Assembly (NCBI RefSeq): GCF_005871185.1
Contig: NZ_SWKN01000006.1
Span: 1,094,451 to 1,158,450 of the forward strand
DNA: 64,000 nucleotides
Direction of reading: 5' to 3'
Origin: Limnobacter alexandrii
GTDB taxonomy: Bacteria; Pseudomonadota; Gammaproteobacteria; Burkholderiales; Burkholderiaceae_B
A program made the translations under genes and the position numbers. Below the pieces are notes generated by a model, which was not told where the DNA came from, ran no database searches, and saw only the letters and a program-made list of their open reading frames with translations. The number at the start of each line of letters is the position of its first letter. The first letter of the stretch is position 1. Positions 18,934 to 27,340 of the stretch are shown piece by piece.

Positions 18934-19901
18934 ATAACCCTCAACTGAACGCCGCAGGTGAGCTGATTCACCTGTTGAGCATTGAAGGGCTGCCCAAGGC
19001 GATGATTCACCGCATTCTGGACACGGCTGAATCGTTTTTGTCGGTAACCGATCGCGAAGTGAAACAAGTGCCCTTGTTGCGCGGCAAGTCGGTGTTCAAT
19101 GTGTTTTTTGAAAACTCCACTCGAACCCGCACCACGTTCGAGATTGCGGCCAAGCGTTTGTCGGCCGATGTGGTGAACCTGAATATTGGGTCCTCGTCGA
19201 CCAGCAAGGGTGAATCCCTGATCGACACCATCGACAACCTGGCTGCCATGTCGGCGGACATGTTTGTAATGCGTCATTCTGAAAGTGGTGCCCCCACCTT
19301 CATGGCCCAGCACTTGAACCGCACCAGTGGCGGCACCATTCATGTGATCAATGCAGGCGATGGGCGGCATGCCCACCCAACACAAGCGCTGCTCGACATG
19401 TACACCATTCGCCACTACAAGCAAGATTTCACCAGGCTGCGCGTGGCGATTGTTGGCGATATTTTGCATAGCCGGGTGGCGCGTTCCGACATTCATGCGT
19501 TGACCACGCTGGGTTGCCCGGAAGTGCGCGCAGTGGGGCCCAGCACCTTGTTGCCCAGCCACCTGGATAACATGGGTGTGCGGGTGTACCACGACCTGGT
19601 GGAGGGCATCAAAGATTGCGATGTGATCATCATGCTGCGCTTGCAGAAGGAGCGCATGACAGGCGCCTTGATTCCCTCGGCCCAAGAGTATTTCAAACAC
19701 TTTGGGCTGACCGAGGAGAAGCTGCGCCATGCCAAACCCGATGCCATTGTGATGCACCCTGGCCCCATGAACCGGGGCGTTGAAATTGATTCGGCAGTGG
19801 CAGACGGCCCGCAAAGCGTGATTTTGAACCAGGTGACATTCGGGATTGCCGTGCGCATGGCGGTGATGAGTATTCTGGCTTCGTCCAGCAAAGGCGCTTA
19901 A
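18930..19901 (+). CDS. pyrB: Aspartate carbamoyltransferase catalytic subunit PyrB
   Basis: Carbamoylates aspartate in de novo pyrimidine synthesis. The 323-residue protein has the carbamoyl-phosphate motif [12 protein letters not shown], the 80s-loop region [13 protein letters not shown], and the Asp-binding [10 protein letters not shown]. The start is a TTG overlapping the pyrR stop by 4 bp, with GGAGGT at 18915-18920 at good spacing. The next gene is a dihydroorotase-like protein lacking metal ligands, the known dodecamer partner in pseudomonads and relatives. Confidence 0.97.
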   Translation: MNNPQLNAAGELIHLLSIEGLPKAMIHRILDTAESFLSVTDREVKQVPLLRGKSVFNVFFENSTRTRTTFEIAAKRLSADVVNLNIGSSSTSKGESLIDTIDNLAAMSADMFVMRHSESGAPTFMAQHLNRTSGGTIHVINAGDGRHAHPTQALLDMYTIRHYKQDFTRLRVAIVGDILHSRVARSDIHALTTLGCPEVRAVGPSTLLPSHLDNMGVRVYHDLVEGIKDCDVIIMLRLQKERMTGALIPSAQEYFKHFGLTEEKLRHAKPDAIVMHPGPMNRGVEIDSAVADGPQSVILNQVTFGIAVRMAVMSILASSSKGA

Positions 19902-19922
19902 ATTGAACTACGAGGAAAGACA

Positions 19923-21239
19923 ATGCGAGTGTTGATTTCTGGCGGGCGCGTAATTGACCCAAGCATCGGCGCTGATGCAGTGATGGACGTGGCCGTGGCT
20001 GCAGGCAGGGTGGTGGCCGTGGCGCCCAAAGGCGAAATGCCAGCCGATTTTGCACCCAGCAAAACCATTGATGCCACTGGGCTGTGGGTGTTGCCGGGCT
20101 TGGTCGATTTGTCGGCAAGGCTGCGCGAACCGGGCTATGAATACCGCGCCACGCTGGAAAGTGAAATGGAAGCGGCCATGGCTGGTGGTATTACTTCACT
20201 CGTTTGCCCGCCCGATACCGAGCCCGTGCTGGATGAACCCGGCCTGGTTGAAATGCTGAAATTCAAGGCACGCCAGTTGAACCTGGCCAAGGTGTACCCG
20301 TTGGGTGCCTTGACCACGGGTTTGAATGGCGAAACCCTGACTGAAATGGCCGAGCTGACCGAGGCGGGTTGTGTGGGGTTTAGTCAGGCTGAATCGCCCA
20401 TTCGTGATTTGCGCGTGTTGCTGCAAGCCATGAAGTACGCTCGCAACTTTGGTTTCACCGTGTTTCTGCGGCCCACCGAGCCCAATTTCAGCAAGGGTGG
20501 CGTGGCCCACGCTGGTGCTTATGCTTCCCGCATGGGTTTGAGCGGTATTCCCGTGATGGCTGAAACCATTGCCTTGCAGGCCTATTTTGAGTTGGTTCGT
20601 TCGACAGGCACACGCATGCACATTTGCCGCATCAGTTCGGCCAAAGGCATTGAGCTGGTTCGCCAAGCCAAGGCCGAGGGCTTGCCGGTCACCTGCGATG
20701 TGTCCATTCACCATGTTCACCTCACCGATCTGGACATTGGTTTTTTCGACCCCAATGCTCACCTGATTCCACCATTGCGCGAGCAGCGCGACCGCGATGC
20801 CATTCGCGCCGGTTTGCTTGATGGCACCATTGATGCAATTTGTTCTGACCACACGCCTGTGGACGACGATGCCAAATTGTTGCCCTTTGCGGAGAGTGAA
20901 GCGGGTGCGACCGGGCTTGAATTGCTGCTGACCCTGGCTGTGAAATGGATGCGGGAGCAGAACGTGCCACCTGCACGAATTGTTGAACTGTTGTGCGGCA
21001 ACCCGGCCGACATCATCCGGGTTCAAGCAGGTAGTTTGCGCACCGGCATGCCTGCCGACCTGTGCCTGTTCAACCCAGACGTGGATTGGGTGGTGGGTGA
21101 GGCCAGTTTGATTAGTCAGGGCAAGCACACGCCATTCAACGGTTTTCCCATGCAGGGCAAAGTGCAGCTGACCATGGTGAATGGCAACGTGGGCTACAGC
21201 AGCCTTGAAAAAAGCAAAATGAAAGTGCTGGCGGTCTGA
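19923..21239 (+). CDS. pyrC': Dihydroorotase-like protein PyrC' (probably inactive)
   Basis: A 438-residue amidohydrolase-fold protein with clear dihydroorotase homology (GLWVLPGLVDL, AMAGGITSLVCPPDT, CDVSIHHVHLTDLD, CSDHTPVDDD, CGNPADIIRV). The zinc-binding D-x-H-x-H motif after the first strand is changed to D62-L-S-A-R66, so both His ligands are lost. This is typical of the non-catalytic PyrC' (PyrX) subunit that assembles with PyrB. It follows pyrB by 21 bp. A functional dihydroorotase must be encoded elsewhere. Confidence 0.92.
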   Translation: MRVLISGGRVIDPSIGADAVMDVAVAAGRVVAVAPKGEMPADFAPSKTIDATGLWVLPGLVDLSARLREPGYEYRATLESEMEAAMAGGITSLVCPPDTEPVLDEPGLVEMLKFKARQLNLAKVYPLGALTTGLNGETLTEMAELTEAGCVGFSQAESPIRDLRVLLQAMKYARNFGFTVFLRPTEPNFSKGGVAHAGAYASRMGLSGIPVMAETIALQAYFELVRSTGTRMHICRISSAKGIELVRQAKAEGLPVTCDVSIHHVHLTDLDIGFFDPNAHLIPPLREQRDRDAIRAGLLDGTIDAICSDHTPVDDDAKLLPFAESEAGATGLELLLTLAVKWMREQNVPPARIVELLCGNPADIIRVQAGSLRTGMPADLCLFNPDVDWVVGEASLISQGKHTPFNGFPMQGKVQLTMVNGNVGYSSLEKSKMKVLAV

Positions 21240-21250
21240 GGCAACACGCG

Positions 21251-22009
21251 ATGCGCAAAACCTGGATGATGCTTCGCCTGATTGCCCACCTGCTGTACGG
21301 TTTTGTGGTGGCCTTGGTATTTTGGCCTGTGTTAAGCCAAGCGCTGAAAGAGGCCATTGAAAAGCGCTGGGCCCGCCAGTTGCTGGGCATTTTGAATGTG
21401 CAGGTGAAGGTGGTGTATGAATCACCTGAATCGAATTACGCCGTTCACAAGCCCTGCCTGTTGTACAGCACCCATGTGTCCTGGCTGGACATATTTGCTT
21501 TCAACAGCGTTCACCCCGTCACCTTCATCGCCAAGTCTGAAATTTCAAAATGGCCCATCGGCGGCTTGCTCGCCAAACGCAGCGGCACCTTGTTCATTGA
21601 GCGTGGCAAACGCCATGCGGTGCGCGATGTGATTCATGCTGCAGTCAAGGTGCTGGGCACCGGCCGGTGTGTGGCTGTGTTTCCGGAAGGAACCACGGGT
21701 GCGGGTGATACGCCCTTGCATTTCCACAGCAACTTTGTGCAACCCGCCATTCAAGCGCAGGTGCCTTTGTTGCCGGTCAGCCTGCAGTACTTCACACCCG
21801 ATGGAAAGTTTTCTTCACAACCTGCTTTCATCGGCGAACAAACCTTGTTGGAAAACATACAGGTGTTGTTGAACAGCAAAACCGGGTTTGTGGTGCAACT
21901 GTACATTCATGCCCCCATCAACACCGATGGGCGAACCCGACATGAACTGAGTGATGAAGCGCACCTTCGGATTCGCGAATTGTGCCGACAAACCAGTGGT
22001 GCGGTTTAG
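21251..22009 (+). CDS. plsC: 1-acyl-sn-glycerol-3-phosphate acyltransferase (PlsC family)
   Basis: Acylates lysophosphatidate to phosphatidate at the inner membrane. The 252-residue protein has an N-terminal membrane helix (LLYGFVVALVFWPVL), the catalytic H-x4-D motif in HVSWLDIFAF, KWPIGGLLAKRSGTLFIERG, and FPEGTTG in the substrate-binding block. It lies 11 bp after pyrC' in the same operon and ends 16 bp from the convergent apaH. It could also act on ornithine lipids; sequence alone does not settle this. Confidence 0.9.
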   Translation: MRKTWMMLRLIAHLLYGFVVALVFWPVLSQALKEAIEKRWARQLLGILNVQVKVVYESPESNYAVHKPCLLYSTHVSWLDIFAFNSVHPVTFIAKSEISKWPIGGLLAKRSGTLFIERGKRHAVRDVIHAAVKVLGTGRCVAVFPEGTTGAGDTPLHFHSNFVQPAIQAQVPLLPVSLQYFTPDGKFSSQPAFIGEQTLLENIQVLLNSKTGFVVQLYIHAPINTDGRTRHELSDEAHLRIRELCRQTSGAV

Positions 22010-22025
22010 AAAGTAGAAGCCAGTT

Positions 22026-22871
22026 TTAAGGAATGGTAGGCAGGGGTGGCTCGACCGCTTCCACCTGAACAATCGCCTCATCTTCCAGGCGAAGTGCCGT
22101 AAGCTGTCCGCCCCACACGCACCCTGTGTCCAGGCAATAACCCGCCTTGTTTTTCAATTGGCCCAAGGTGGACCAGTGGCCGAAAATGATCGGACCTTCT
22201 CCTGGAAATTCTCGTTCAAGTTCAAACCAGGGCTTCAGCTCGGGCGGTGCGTCAGCGGGTTCAAGTTTGTATTTGAAGTCTATTTTGCCGTCGTCGCGAA
22301 CCATGCGCATGCGGGTAAATACATTCACGATCAAGCGCAGGCGATCGAATCCTTCCAATGACGAATCCCAGCGATTGGGCTTATTGCCATACAGTTCAGC
22401 CATGAAGGCCTGCCAGTTCGGGCCGGAAAGCACTTGTTGAACTTCGTGTGACAAAGCCAATGCGTCATCAAAACTCCACTGCGACAAAATACCGGCGTGG
22501 GTTAGAAGCGAATTGTTCAAGTTATTTTTGGTGGCGGGCAGGCGAAGGGCCAAGGGCTGGCTGCGCAGCCAGTCCACCAGTTCTTCGCCATCAGGCGCAT
22601 TCACCACTTCGGCAATCGTGTCGCTTTCATGGCTACGACCACTGTTGCACCACAAGGCCAACAGGTGCAAATCGTGGTTGCCCAGCACCGTATGAGCCTT
22701 GTCGCCCAGGTCGTGCACAAAACGCAAAGTGTCCAGGGAACGGGGGCCGCGGTTGACCAGGTCGCCCGCAAACCACAGCACGTCCTTCTGGGAGTTGAAT
22801 TGCACCTTGTCCAGAAGCTGGAGTAAAGAATCCAGACAACCTTGAACGTCGCCAATCACATAGTTGGCCAT
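22026..22871 (-). CDS. apaH: Bis(5'-nucleosyl)-tetraphosphatase, symmetrical, ApaH
   Basis: Hydrolyses Ap4A to two ADP. The 281-residue metallophosphatase starts at the ATG at 22871 (MANYVIGD) and carries GDVQGCLDSL, FAGDLVNRGPRSLD, LGNHDLHLLAL, LTHAGI and IFGHWSTLG, the full set of metal-binding motifs. Proteins of this family also remove Np4 caps from RNA. Single gene, divergent from the phosphohexomutase. Confidence 0.96.
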   Translation of the reverse strand: MANYVIGDVQGCLDSLLQLLDKVQFNSQKDVLWFAGDLVNRGPRSLDTLRFVHDLGDKAHTVLGNHDLHLLALWCNSGRSHESDTIAEVVNAPDGEELVDWLRSQPLALRLPATKNNLNNSLLTHAGILSQWSFDDALALSHEVQQVLSGPNWQAFMAELYGNKPNRWDSSLEGFDRLRLIVNVFTRMRMVRDDGKIDFKYKLEPADAPPELKPWFELEREFPGEGPIIFGHWSTLGQLKNKAGYCLDTGCVWGGQLTALRLEDEAIVQVEAVEPPLPTIP

Positions 22872-22984
22872 ATTGAAAACAAACCAAAACAACGAAAGTA
22901 GTATTATGCATGGTGTAAATGGCAGTGGCGCGACAATGGCTCTGCAGCATTATTTTCTACTTCGACTATTTCAGGTATTGACCC

Positions 22985-24376
22985 ATGAGCATCTCCCCCT
23001 CTATTTTCAAAGCCTATGACATCCGCGGTATTGTTGACGACACCCTGACCGAAGACGCTGCTTATTGTGTAGGCCGTGCTTTGGGGCAATTGGCACTGAG
23101 CCGGGGCAAGAACGAGGCGGTGGTGGGGCGCGATGGGCGCTTGAGCGGACCACGCTTGTGCGGCGCCTTGGCCGATGGTTTTCGGGATGCAGGCGTGAAT
23201 GTGGTGGACGTGGGCATGGTGGCAACCCCACTGGTTTACTTTGCTACCTTTTTGCTGGGCAACGGCACGGGTGTGCAGGTGACTGGCAGCCACAACCCCC
23301 CGCAGTACAACGGCCTGAAAATGATGGTGGCGGGAGAAACCCTGTATGGCGACACCATTCAAGGTTTGTTGAAATGGATTCAAACCGAAAAGCCAGTGCG
23401 TGGTGTTGTACCCGGTGTGCAGCGTGGCGGCTACCGCGAACTGAATGTATGGCCCGATTACCTGGGTAATATTCTTGGCCACATCAAATTGGCGCGGCCC
23501 ATGAAAATTGCTGTTGATTGCGGAAACGGTGTGGCCGGTGCTTTCGCAAAAACCTTGTATGAAGCTTTGGGCTGCGAAGTCACCGAGCTGTTTTGTGAAG
23601 TGGATGGCAATTTCCCCAACCACCACCCAGACCCTGCCCACCCCGAGAACTTGCAAGACCTGATTGCTTGTGTAAAAAATGGTGATGCTGAAATTGGTTT
23701 GGCCTTTGACGGCGATGGAGACCGCCTTGGCGTTGTCACCAAAGACGGTGAAATCATTTACCCGGACCGTCAACTGATTTTGTTTGCCCGCGACGTAATC
23801 GCCCGCAACCCGGGAGCCATGGTGATTTATGACGTGAAATGCACGCGCCATGTGGCCAAAGCGGTGAAGGCGGCGGGTGGCGAGCCCCTGATGTGGAAAA
23901 CGGGTCATTCTCTGATCAAGGCCAAATTGAAGGAAACCGGCGCACCGTTGGCAGGCGAGATGAGCGGCCATGTGTTTTTTAAAGAACGCTGGTTTGGTTT
24001 TGATGATGGTTTGTACGCAGGTGTTCGTCTGCTTGAAATTCTGTCGCGCGGCAGTGATCCGAGCGCAGAACTGAATGCGTTGCCGAACTCATCAAGTACC
24101 CCTGAATTGCAGTTGCAAACTGCCGAAGGCGTGAATTTTGACATTGTGAAACGCCTGCAGGCCGAGGGTAAGTTTCCAAGTTCGGAATCGGTCAACACCA
24201 TTGATGGCGTGCGGGCCGAGTATGCGGATGGTTTTGGTTTGGCCCGTCCGTCCAACACCACACCGGTGGTGGTGATGCGTTTTGAAGCCGACAGCGATTC
24301 GGCACTGGCCCGCATTCAAGGCGAGTTCAAGGCCGCCATTCTGGCAGTGGCCCCCGATGTGAAGTTGCCGTTTTAA
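22985..24376 (+). CDS. Phosphomannomutase/phosphoglucomutase
   Basis: A 463-residue alpha-D-phosphohexomutase that interconverts hexose 1- and 6-phosphates for polysaccharide precursors. It has FKAYDIRGIVDD at the N-terminus, the phosphoserine loop QVTGSHNPPQYNGLK, the metal loop AFDGDGDRLG, sugar-binding GEMSGHVFFKERWFGFDDG and the C-terminal phosphate site RPSNTTPVVVMRFEA. Closest in type to Pseudomonas AlgC. The DUF1415 gene begins on the base after its stop codon. Confidence 0.94.
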   Translation: MSISPSIFKAYDIRGIVDDTLTEDAAYCVGRALGQLALSRGKNEAVVGRDGRLSGPRLCGALADGFRDAGVNVVDVGMVATPLVYFATFLLGNGTGVQVTGSHNPPQYNGLKMMVAGETLYGDTIQGLLKWIQTEKPVRGVVPGVQRGGYRELNVWPDYLGNILGHIKLARPMKIAVDCGNGVAGAFAKTLYEALGCEVTELFCEVDGNFPNHHPDPAHPENLQDLIACVKNGDAEIGLAFDGDGDRLGVVTKDGEIIYPDRQLILFARDVIARNPGAMVIYDVKCTRHVAKAVKAAGGEPLMWKTGHSLIKAKLKETGAPLAGEMSGHVFFKERWFGFDDGLYAGVRLLEILSRGSDPSAELNALPNSSSTPELQLQTAEGVNFDIVKRLQAEGKFPSSESVNTIDGVRAEYADGFGLARPSNTTPVVVMRFEADSDSALARIQGEFKAAILAVAPDVKLPF

Positions 24377-24949
24377 ATGACCCACGCAACTGATATTGAA
24401 ATGATTGAAGCCACCCGCCGCTGGGTAGAGCAGGTGGTGGTGGCATTTAATTTGTGCCCTTTTGCCAAGCGCGAACTGGTGAAAGAGCGCGTGCGTTTTG
24501 TGGTGAGCAAGGCAGTGGATGAAGCAACTTTGCTCGATGAGCTGGCCCATGAGCTGGCACGATTGAATGTGGATGAATCGGTGGAAACCACTTTGCTGAT
24601 TCATCCCCTGGTATTGCAAGATTTTTACCGATACAACGATTTTCTGGAACTGGCTGACCAGTTATTGGCGGACATGGACCTGGAAGGTGTGTATCAAGTG
24701 GCCAGCTTTCATCCCGATTATCAATTTGGTGGTACTGAACCTGATGATGCGGAAAACTACACAAACCGCTCTCCTTACCCCATGCTTCACCTGTTGCGTG
24801 AAGACAGCCTCAGTGAGGCCATCGACAACTACCCGGAAGTTGATCTGATCCCGGAGCGCAACATTGAGCGCATGAACGAGCAGGGTGTGGAGAAAATGCG
24901 CGCTTTGCTTGAAGCCTGTTTGCACAACAAATCCGGTGCGAGCAATTGA
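24377..24949 (+). CDS. DUF1415 family protein
   Basis: A 190-residue cytoplasmic protein. The N-terminal VVAFNLCPFAKRELVKERVRF and the central LLIHPLVLQDFYRYNDFL and FHPDYQFGGTEPDDAENYTNRSPYP match the DUF1415 family, whose function is unknown. Conserved Cys and His residues (NLCPF, FHPDY) could bind a metal or act in redox chemistry; that is inference. The gene abuts the phosphohexomutase with no spacer, so they are co-transcribed. Confidence 0.85.
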   Translation: MTHATDIEMIEATRRWVEQVVVAFNLCPFAKRELVKERVRFVVSKAVDEATLLDELAHELARLNVDESVETTLLIHPLVLQDFYRYNDFLELADQLLADMDLEGVYQVASFHPDYQFGGTEPDDAENYTNRSPYPMLHLLREDSLSEAIDNYPEVDLIPERNIERMNEQGVEKMRALLEACLHNKSGASN

Positions 24950-25037
24950 GCCTGAATACGGTTCATATTGTGAATTAACGTTACAGGTGTCATGAAATGC
25001 TGTTACTTTCTTGGTTCCAACCACCACGGGAGTAAAC

Positions 25038-25442
25038 ATGAGCTTGTTCAGCAAAATTTTATCCAAACTTGGTTTTGGCGACGACAAACCTGAGTCATCC
25101 GCACCAGCGCCGCAAGCAGCAGTGGCTGCCGCCTCAGCGCCTGCTGCACCCGCCACAGCACCCGCAGTGCAGGCCGTACCAGTAGTTGACGTGGTGGCCA
25201 AGCTGGAAAATATGGCCAAGGCCAACCCTGAGAAGTTGAACTGGAAAGTGTCGATTGTCGACTTGATGAAGTTGTTGGGCTTGGACAGCAGCCTGGCTGC
25301 AAGAAAAGAATTGGCCGCTGAATTGGGTTGCCCAGCCGAGAAGATGGGTGATTCTGCCCAAATGAATATGTGGTTGCACAAAACCGTGCTTCAAAAACTT
25401 GCTGACAATGGTGGCAATATTCCTGCCGATTTGCTGGATTAA
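25038..25442 (+). CDS. DUF3597 domain protein
   Basis: A 134-residue protein starting at the ATG at 25038, preceded by GGGAG. A short N-terminal segment (SLFSKILSKLGFG) and an Ala/Pro-rich linker (residues about 20-50) lead to a compact C-terminal domain with VDVVAKLENMAKANPEKLNWKVS and ELGCPAEKMGDSAQMNMWL, resembling DUF3597 (a LysM-neighbouring helical domain). Function unknown. Monocistronic, 88 bp after the DUF1415 gene. Confidence 0.8.
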   Translation: MSLFSKILSKLGFGDDKPESSAPAPQAAVAAASAPAAPATAPAVQAVPVVDVVAKLENMAKANPEKLNWKVSIVDLMKLLGLDSSLAARKELAAELGCPAEKMGDSAQMNMWLHKTVLQKLADNGGNIPADLLD

Positions 25443-25521
25443 CTGTTGAATGTTTGTGGCTAACACCACAATCTTTCCAATTGGGTTTTTAACTCTAATT
25501 TGAGAAAAGAAAACACCCGCT

Positions 25522-25550
25522 TTGACGCAAAGCAAAGCGCTGGTTATATT
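25522..25550 (+). promoter_or_regulatory. Near-consensus sigma-70 promoter for the candidate RNA
   Basis: TTGACG at 25522-25527 and TATATT at 25545-25550 are separated by exactly 17 bp. Transcription would start near 25557. No coding region follows for about 240 bp, so the immediate product is untranslated RNA. Confidence 0.8.
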
Positions 25551-25556
25551 ACAGCG

Positions 25557-25727
25557 GTTTTTGAATTTTTCTTCTAGTCGAAAACCTTGGATGTAACTCT
25601 GGAGTTTCGAGGAAAGCCTCGAAAAATCTAGTTGAAAGGAAATCGGGGTGCTTGCAAACTAAGAGCTCACATCCCTCCTCTTTTGCTTCTGAGGTTTGCC
25701 CGATTAACCATATCGGGCATTTTTTTT
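25557..25727 (+). ncRNA. Candidate ~170-nt structured RNA or leader upstream of queE
   Basis: The segment lies between a strong promoter and an intrinsic terminator and has no convincing reading frame. It holds a perfect 8-bp hairpin with an AAAG loop (TTTCGAGG/CCTCGAAA, 25605-25624). Longer-range complementarity pairs GGATGT (25589-25594) with ACATCC (25669-25674) and CTCT (25597-25600) with AGAG (25662-25665), giving a rod around the hairpin. Length and rod shape would suit 6S RNA, but I do not recognise 6S, 4.5S, preQ1, TPP, SAM or cobalamin consensus elements. Either an independent small RNA or a transcription-attenuating leader of queE-queD. Confidence 0.6.
25697..25727 (+). terminator. 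Intrinsic terminator of the candidate RNA
   Basis: TGCCCGAT and ATCGGGCA form a perfect 8-bp stem with a 7-nt loop, followed by eight T. It stands 69 bp before the queE GTG, so any transcript from the upstream promoter must read through to express queE. Confidence 0.92.
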
Positions 25728-25795
25728 GCCCATTTTCTGGGCAGCGTTTCCCAATTCAAGTAGCATTGCGCCTGTAACAAACAAGCGAAATTACC

Positions 25796-26446
25796 GTGGC
25801 CACTTACACCGTCAAAGAGATGTTTTATACCCTGCAGGGCGAAGGTGCCCAAGCGGGGCGCGCGGCTGTGTTTTGTCGTTTTGCTGGGTGCAACCTGTGG
25901 ACGGGTCGCGAAGAAGACAGGGCCACCGCAGTTTGCAAATTCTGCGACACGGACTTCGTGGGCACAGATGGCGTGGGCGGTGGCAAGTTCAAAAATGCTG
26001 AAACACTGGCCAAGGCAATCGCCGACACTTACCAGGGTGGTGTTGGTACAGGCGTGCCGTATGTGGTGTTCACCGGCGGAGAGCCCACCTTGCAACTGGA
26101 TGCGGCATTGATCGAGGCTGTGCATGCCCAAGGGTTTGAGATCGCGATTGAAACCAACGGCACTTTGCCGGTGCCAGCGGGTGTTGACTGGATTTGTGTC
26201 AGCCCGAAGTTTGGCAGTGAACTGGTGCAAACCTCAGGACAGGAATTGAAAGTGGTGGTGCCCCAGCTGGGTCAAGATCTGGATGCCTTGGGGCGACTGA
26301 ACTTCGCGCATTATTTTGTGCAGGCCATGGACGACGCAGACCCTGTGAAAAAAACCAAAAACATGCAGGTGGCCATTCAAACCTGCCTGAACAAACCCCT
26401 GTGGCGTTTGAGCGTTCAAACCCACAAAGTGATCGGAATGCCATGA
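25796..26446 (+). CDS. queE: 7-carboxy-7-deazaguanine synthase QueE
   Basis: Radical SAM ring contraction of 6-carboxytetrahydropterin to 7-carboxy-7-deazaguanine in queuosine synthesis. The 216-residue protein starts with a GTG at 25796. It shows the variant cluster motif C32-x14-C47-x2-C50 (GCNLW then CKFCDTDF), an arrangement known from Burkholderia-type QueE, as well as YTLQGEGAQAGRAAVFCRFAG at the N-terminus and FTGGEPTLQ and IETNGT further on. The queD homologue overlaps its stop by 4 bp. Confidence 0.95.
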   Translation: MATYTVKEMFYTLQGEGAQAGRAAVFCRFAGCNLWTGREEDRATAVCKFCDTDFVGTDGVGGGKFKNAETLAKAIADTYQGGVGTGVPYVVFTGGEPTLQLDAALIEAVHAQGFEIAIETNGTLPVPAGVDWICVSPKFGSELVQTSGQELKVVVPQLGQDLDALGRLNFAHYFVQAMDDADPVKKTKNMQVAIQTCLNKPLWRLSVQTHKVIGMP

Positions 26447-26793
26447 AAGTTTTCAAACAATTTACCTTCGACGTTGCACATCAATTGCCAGACTGGCCAG
26501 GTTTGCATGGTCACAGCTACACAGCCGAGGTGTGGTTCGAGGGCCCAGCCACGGATGGTTATGTGGTGCCTGAAAGTTTGTTGAGCACACAGGTGGGGGC
26601 GGTGCACAAAAAGCTGGACCATTCGTATTTGAATGAATTCATTGAGATGCCGACCTCGGAAAACATTGCCCGCTGGATTTGGGACCAACTGCGCCCTGTG
26701 GGGCCTTTGGTCAAAGTGAAGGTGTTTCGTGGGTCTATCGGGTTTGGGGTTGAGTTTGACCTTGAGGATGCGAAGGCGGAAGGCAGAGCGTGA
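26443..26793 (+). CDS. queD: QueD-like 6-carboxytetrahydropterin synthase homologue without catalytic Cys
   Basis: A 116-residue T-fold protein of the QueD/PTPS family. Zinc ligands are kept (H13 in FDVAHQLP, H22 and H24 in LHGHSY), as are the Asp-His pair (D59, H60 in KLDHSYLNE) and PTSENIARWIWDQLRPVGPL. The loop that in E. coli QueD carries the catalytic Cys (HKCGRLHGH) is shortened to DWPGLHGH, and the protein has no cysteine at all. The pterin-anchoring Glu near the C-terminus also appears replaced (VFRGSIGFG where E. coli has VKETCTAG). Context with queE argues for a queuosine role, but the usual mechanism cannot operate. Confidence 0.85.
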   Translation: MKVFKQFTFDVAHQLPDWPGLHGHSYTAEVWFEGPATDGYVVPESLLSTQVGAVHKKLDHSYLNEFIEMPTSENIARWIWDQLRPVGPLVKVKVFRGSIGFGVEFDLEDAKAEGRA

Positions 26794-26811
26794 CGGTGTA
26801 GCTTCTTGCCA

Positions 26812-27316
26812 CCTCGGCGTGGGTTACTTGTGCCGCCTGTCATTGGTGATTTTTGAGCTGAACTTGAAGGGTCACCGCTGCCCGAAAACTTGGCATATCG
26901 ACTTGTCAGCTTGAGCCTGCACTAAGCCAAGCCCTCCAAAAGTAACGGTCGGGTCTTGGCTTTCGCGCCAGGGCGCGATCGCTTGTCTCGGCGCGCCAAG
27001 CCGGCAAGTTTTCTGACCGGTCATCGTGCGACCCATTGCAAGTTCAGCTCTGCGTCACCGCAGGGTTCACCGCCCAATCGGCGGCGGTGTTTCGATCGCC
27101 TCGCCTTCAAGAAAACCTGCCCGTTTGAATTCACCCGCCACGGTCGGCCGAAGGCCGGCACCGAGACTCGGCCCGCCTTTTTGCCGAGCGAGGTGAGTCA
27201 GGGTGAATCTCAAAAAGGGAAAACCAGGTTTTCAGGCGAGAGATTGGAACCCAAGCCGAGTGGGCGATTAAGAAGCCCCGAGAGATTGAAACCCAAGCCG
27301 ATCGGGCAGTTGACCG
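26812..27316 (+). repeat. Dispersed structured repeat, locus A (between convergent queD and GGDEF-EAL gene)
   Basis: About 505 bp closely matching locus B (49.4 kb): the first ~240 bases align with few mismatches, A then lacks roughly 37 bases present in B, and similarity resumes through the hairpin core. The 5' part contains AAGCCAAG/CTTGGCTT around the conserved AAAGTAACGGTCGGGT and a near-palindrome TCGCGCC-AG-GGCGCGA. The core hairpin (27102-27238) is followed by two degenerate tail units containing ACCCAAGCCG (27249, 27291). No gene is seen in 26794-27340; a short frame extending queD-side reading into the repeat is shared with B only because the DNA is repeated. Confidence 0.9.
27102..27238 (+). 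repeat. 137-nt three-way-junction core, copy A
   Basis: Outer stem: CGCCT/AGGCG, GAAAACCTG/CAGGTTTTC, CCC/GGG, then TTTGA/TCAAA with ATTCACCC/GGGTGAAT. Inside are a small hairpin (CGGCC-GAA-GGCCG) and a larger one (CACC and CTCGGC pairing with GCCGAG and GGTG, T-rich loop). The same fold is found in copies B, C1 and C2 with compensating stem changes. Confidence 0.85.
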
Positions 27317-27340
27317 GCAGGCGAGCGGACGGTCAAGTGC

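Noticed and set aside
25557-25727. 4.5S RNA or tmRNA in the candidate RNA gene
   Set aside because: The 4.5S apical motif and tmRNA features (alanyl acceptor end, tag frame) are absent, and the length does not fit tmRNA.
26812-26914. A short reading frame with LNLKGHRCPKTWH shared between loci A and B, suggesting a conserved peptide
   Set aside because: It continues from the end of queD in A and from the FKBP region in B without its own start or ribosome-binding site; similarity comes from the repeated DNA.
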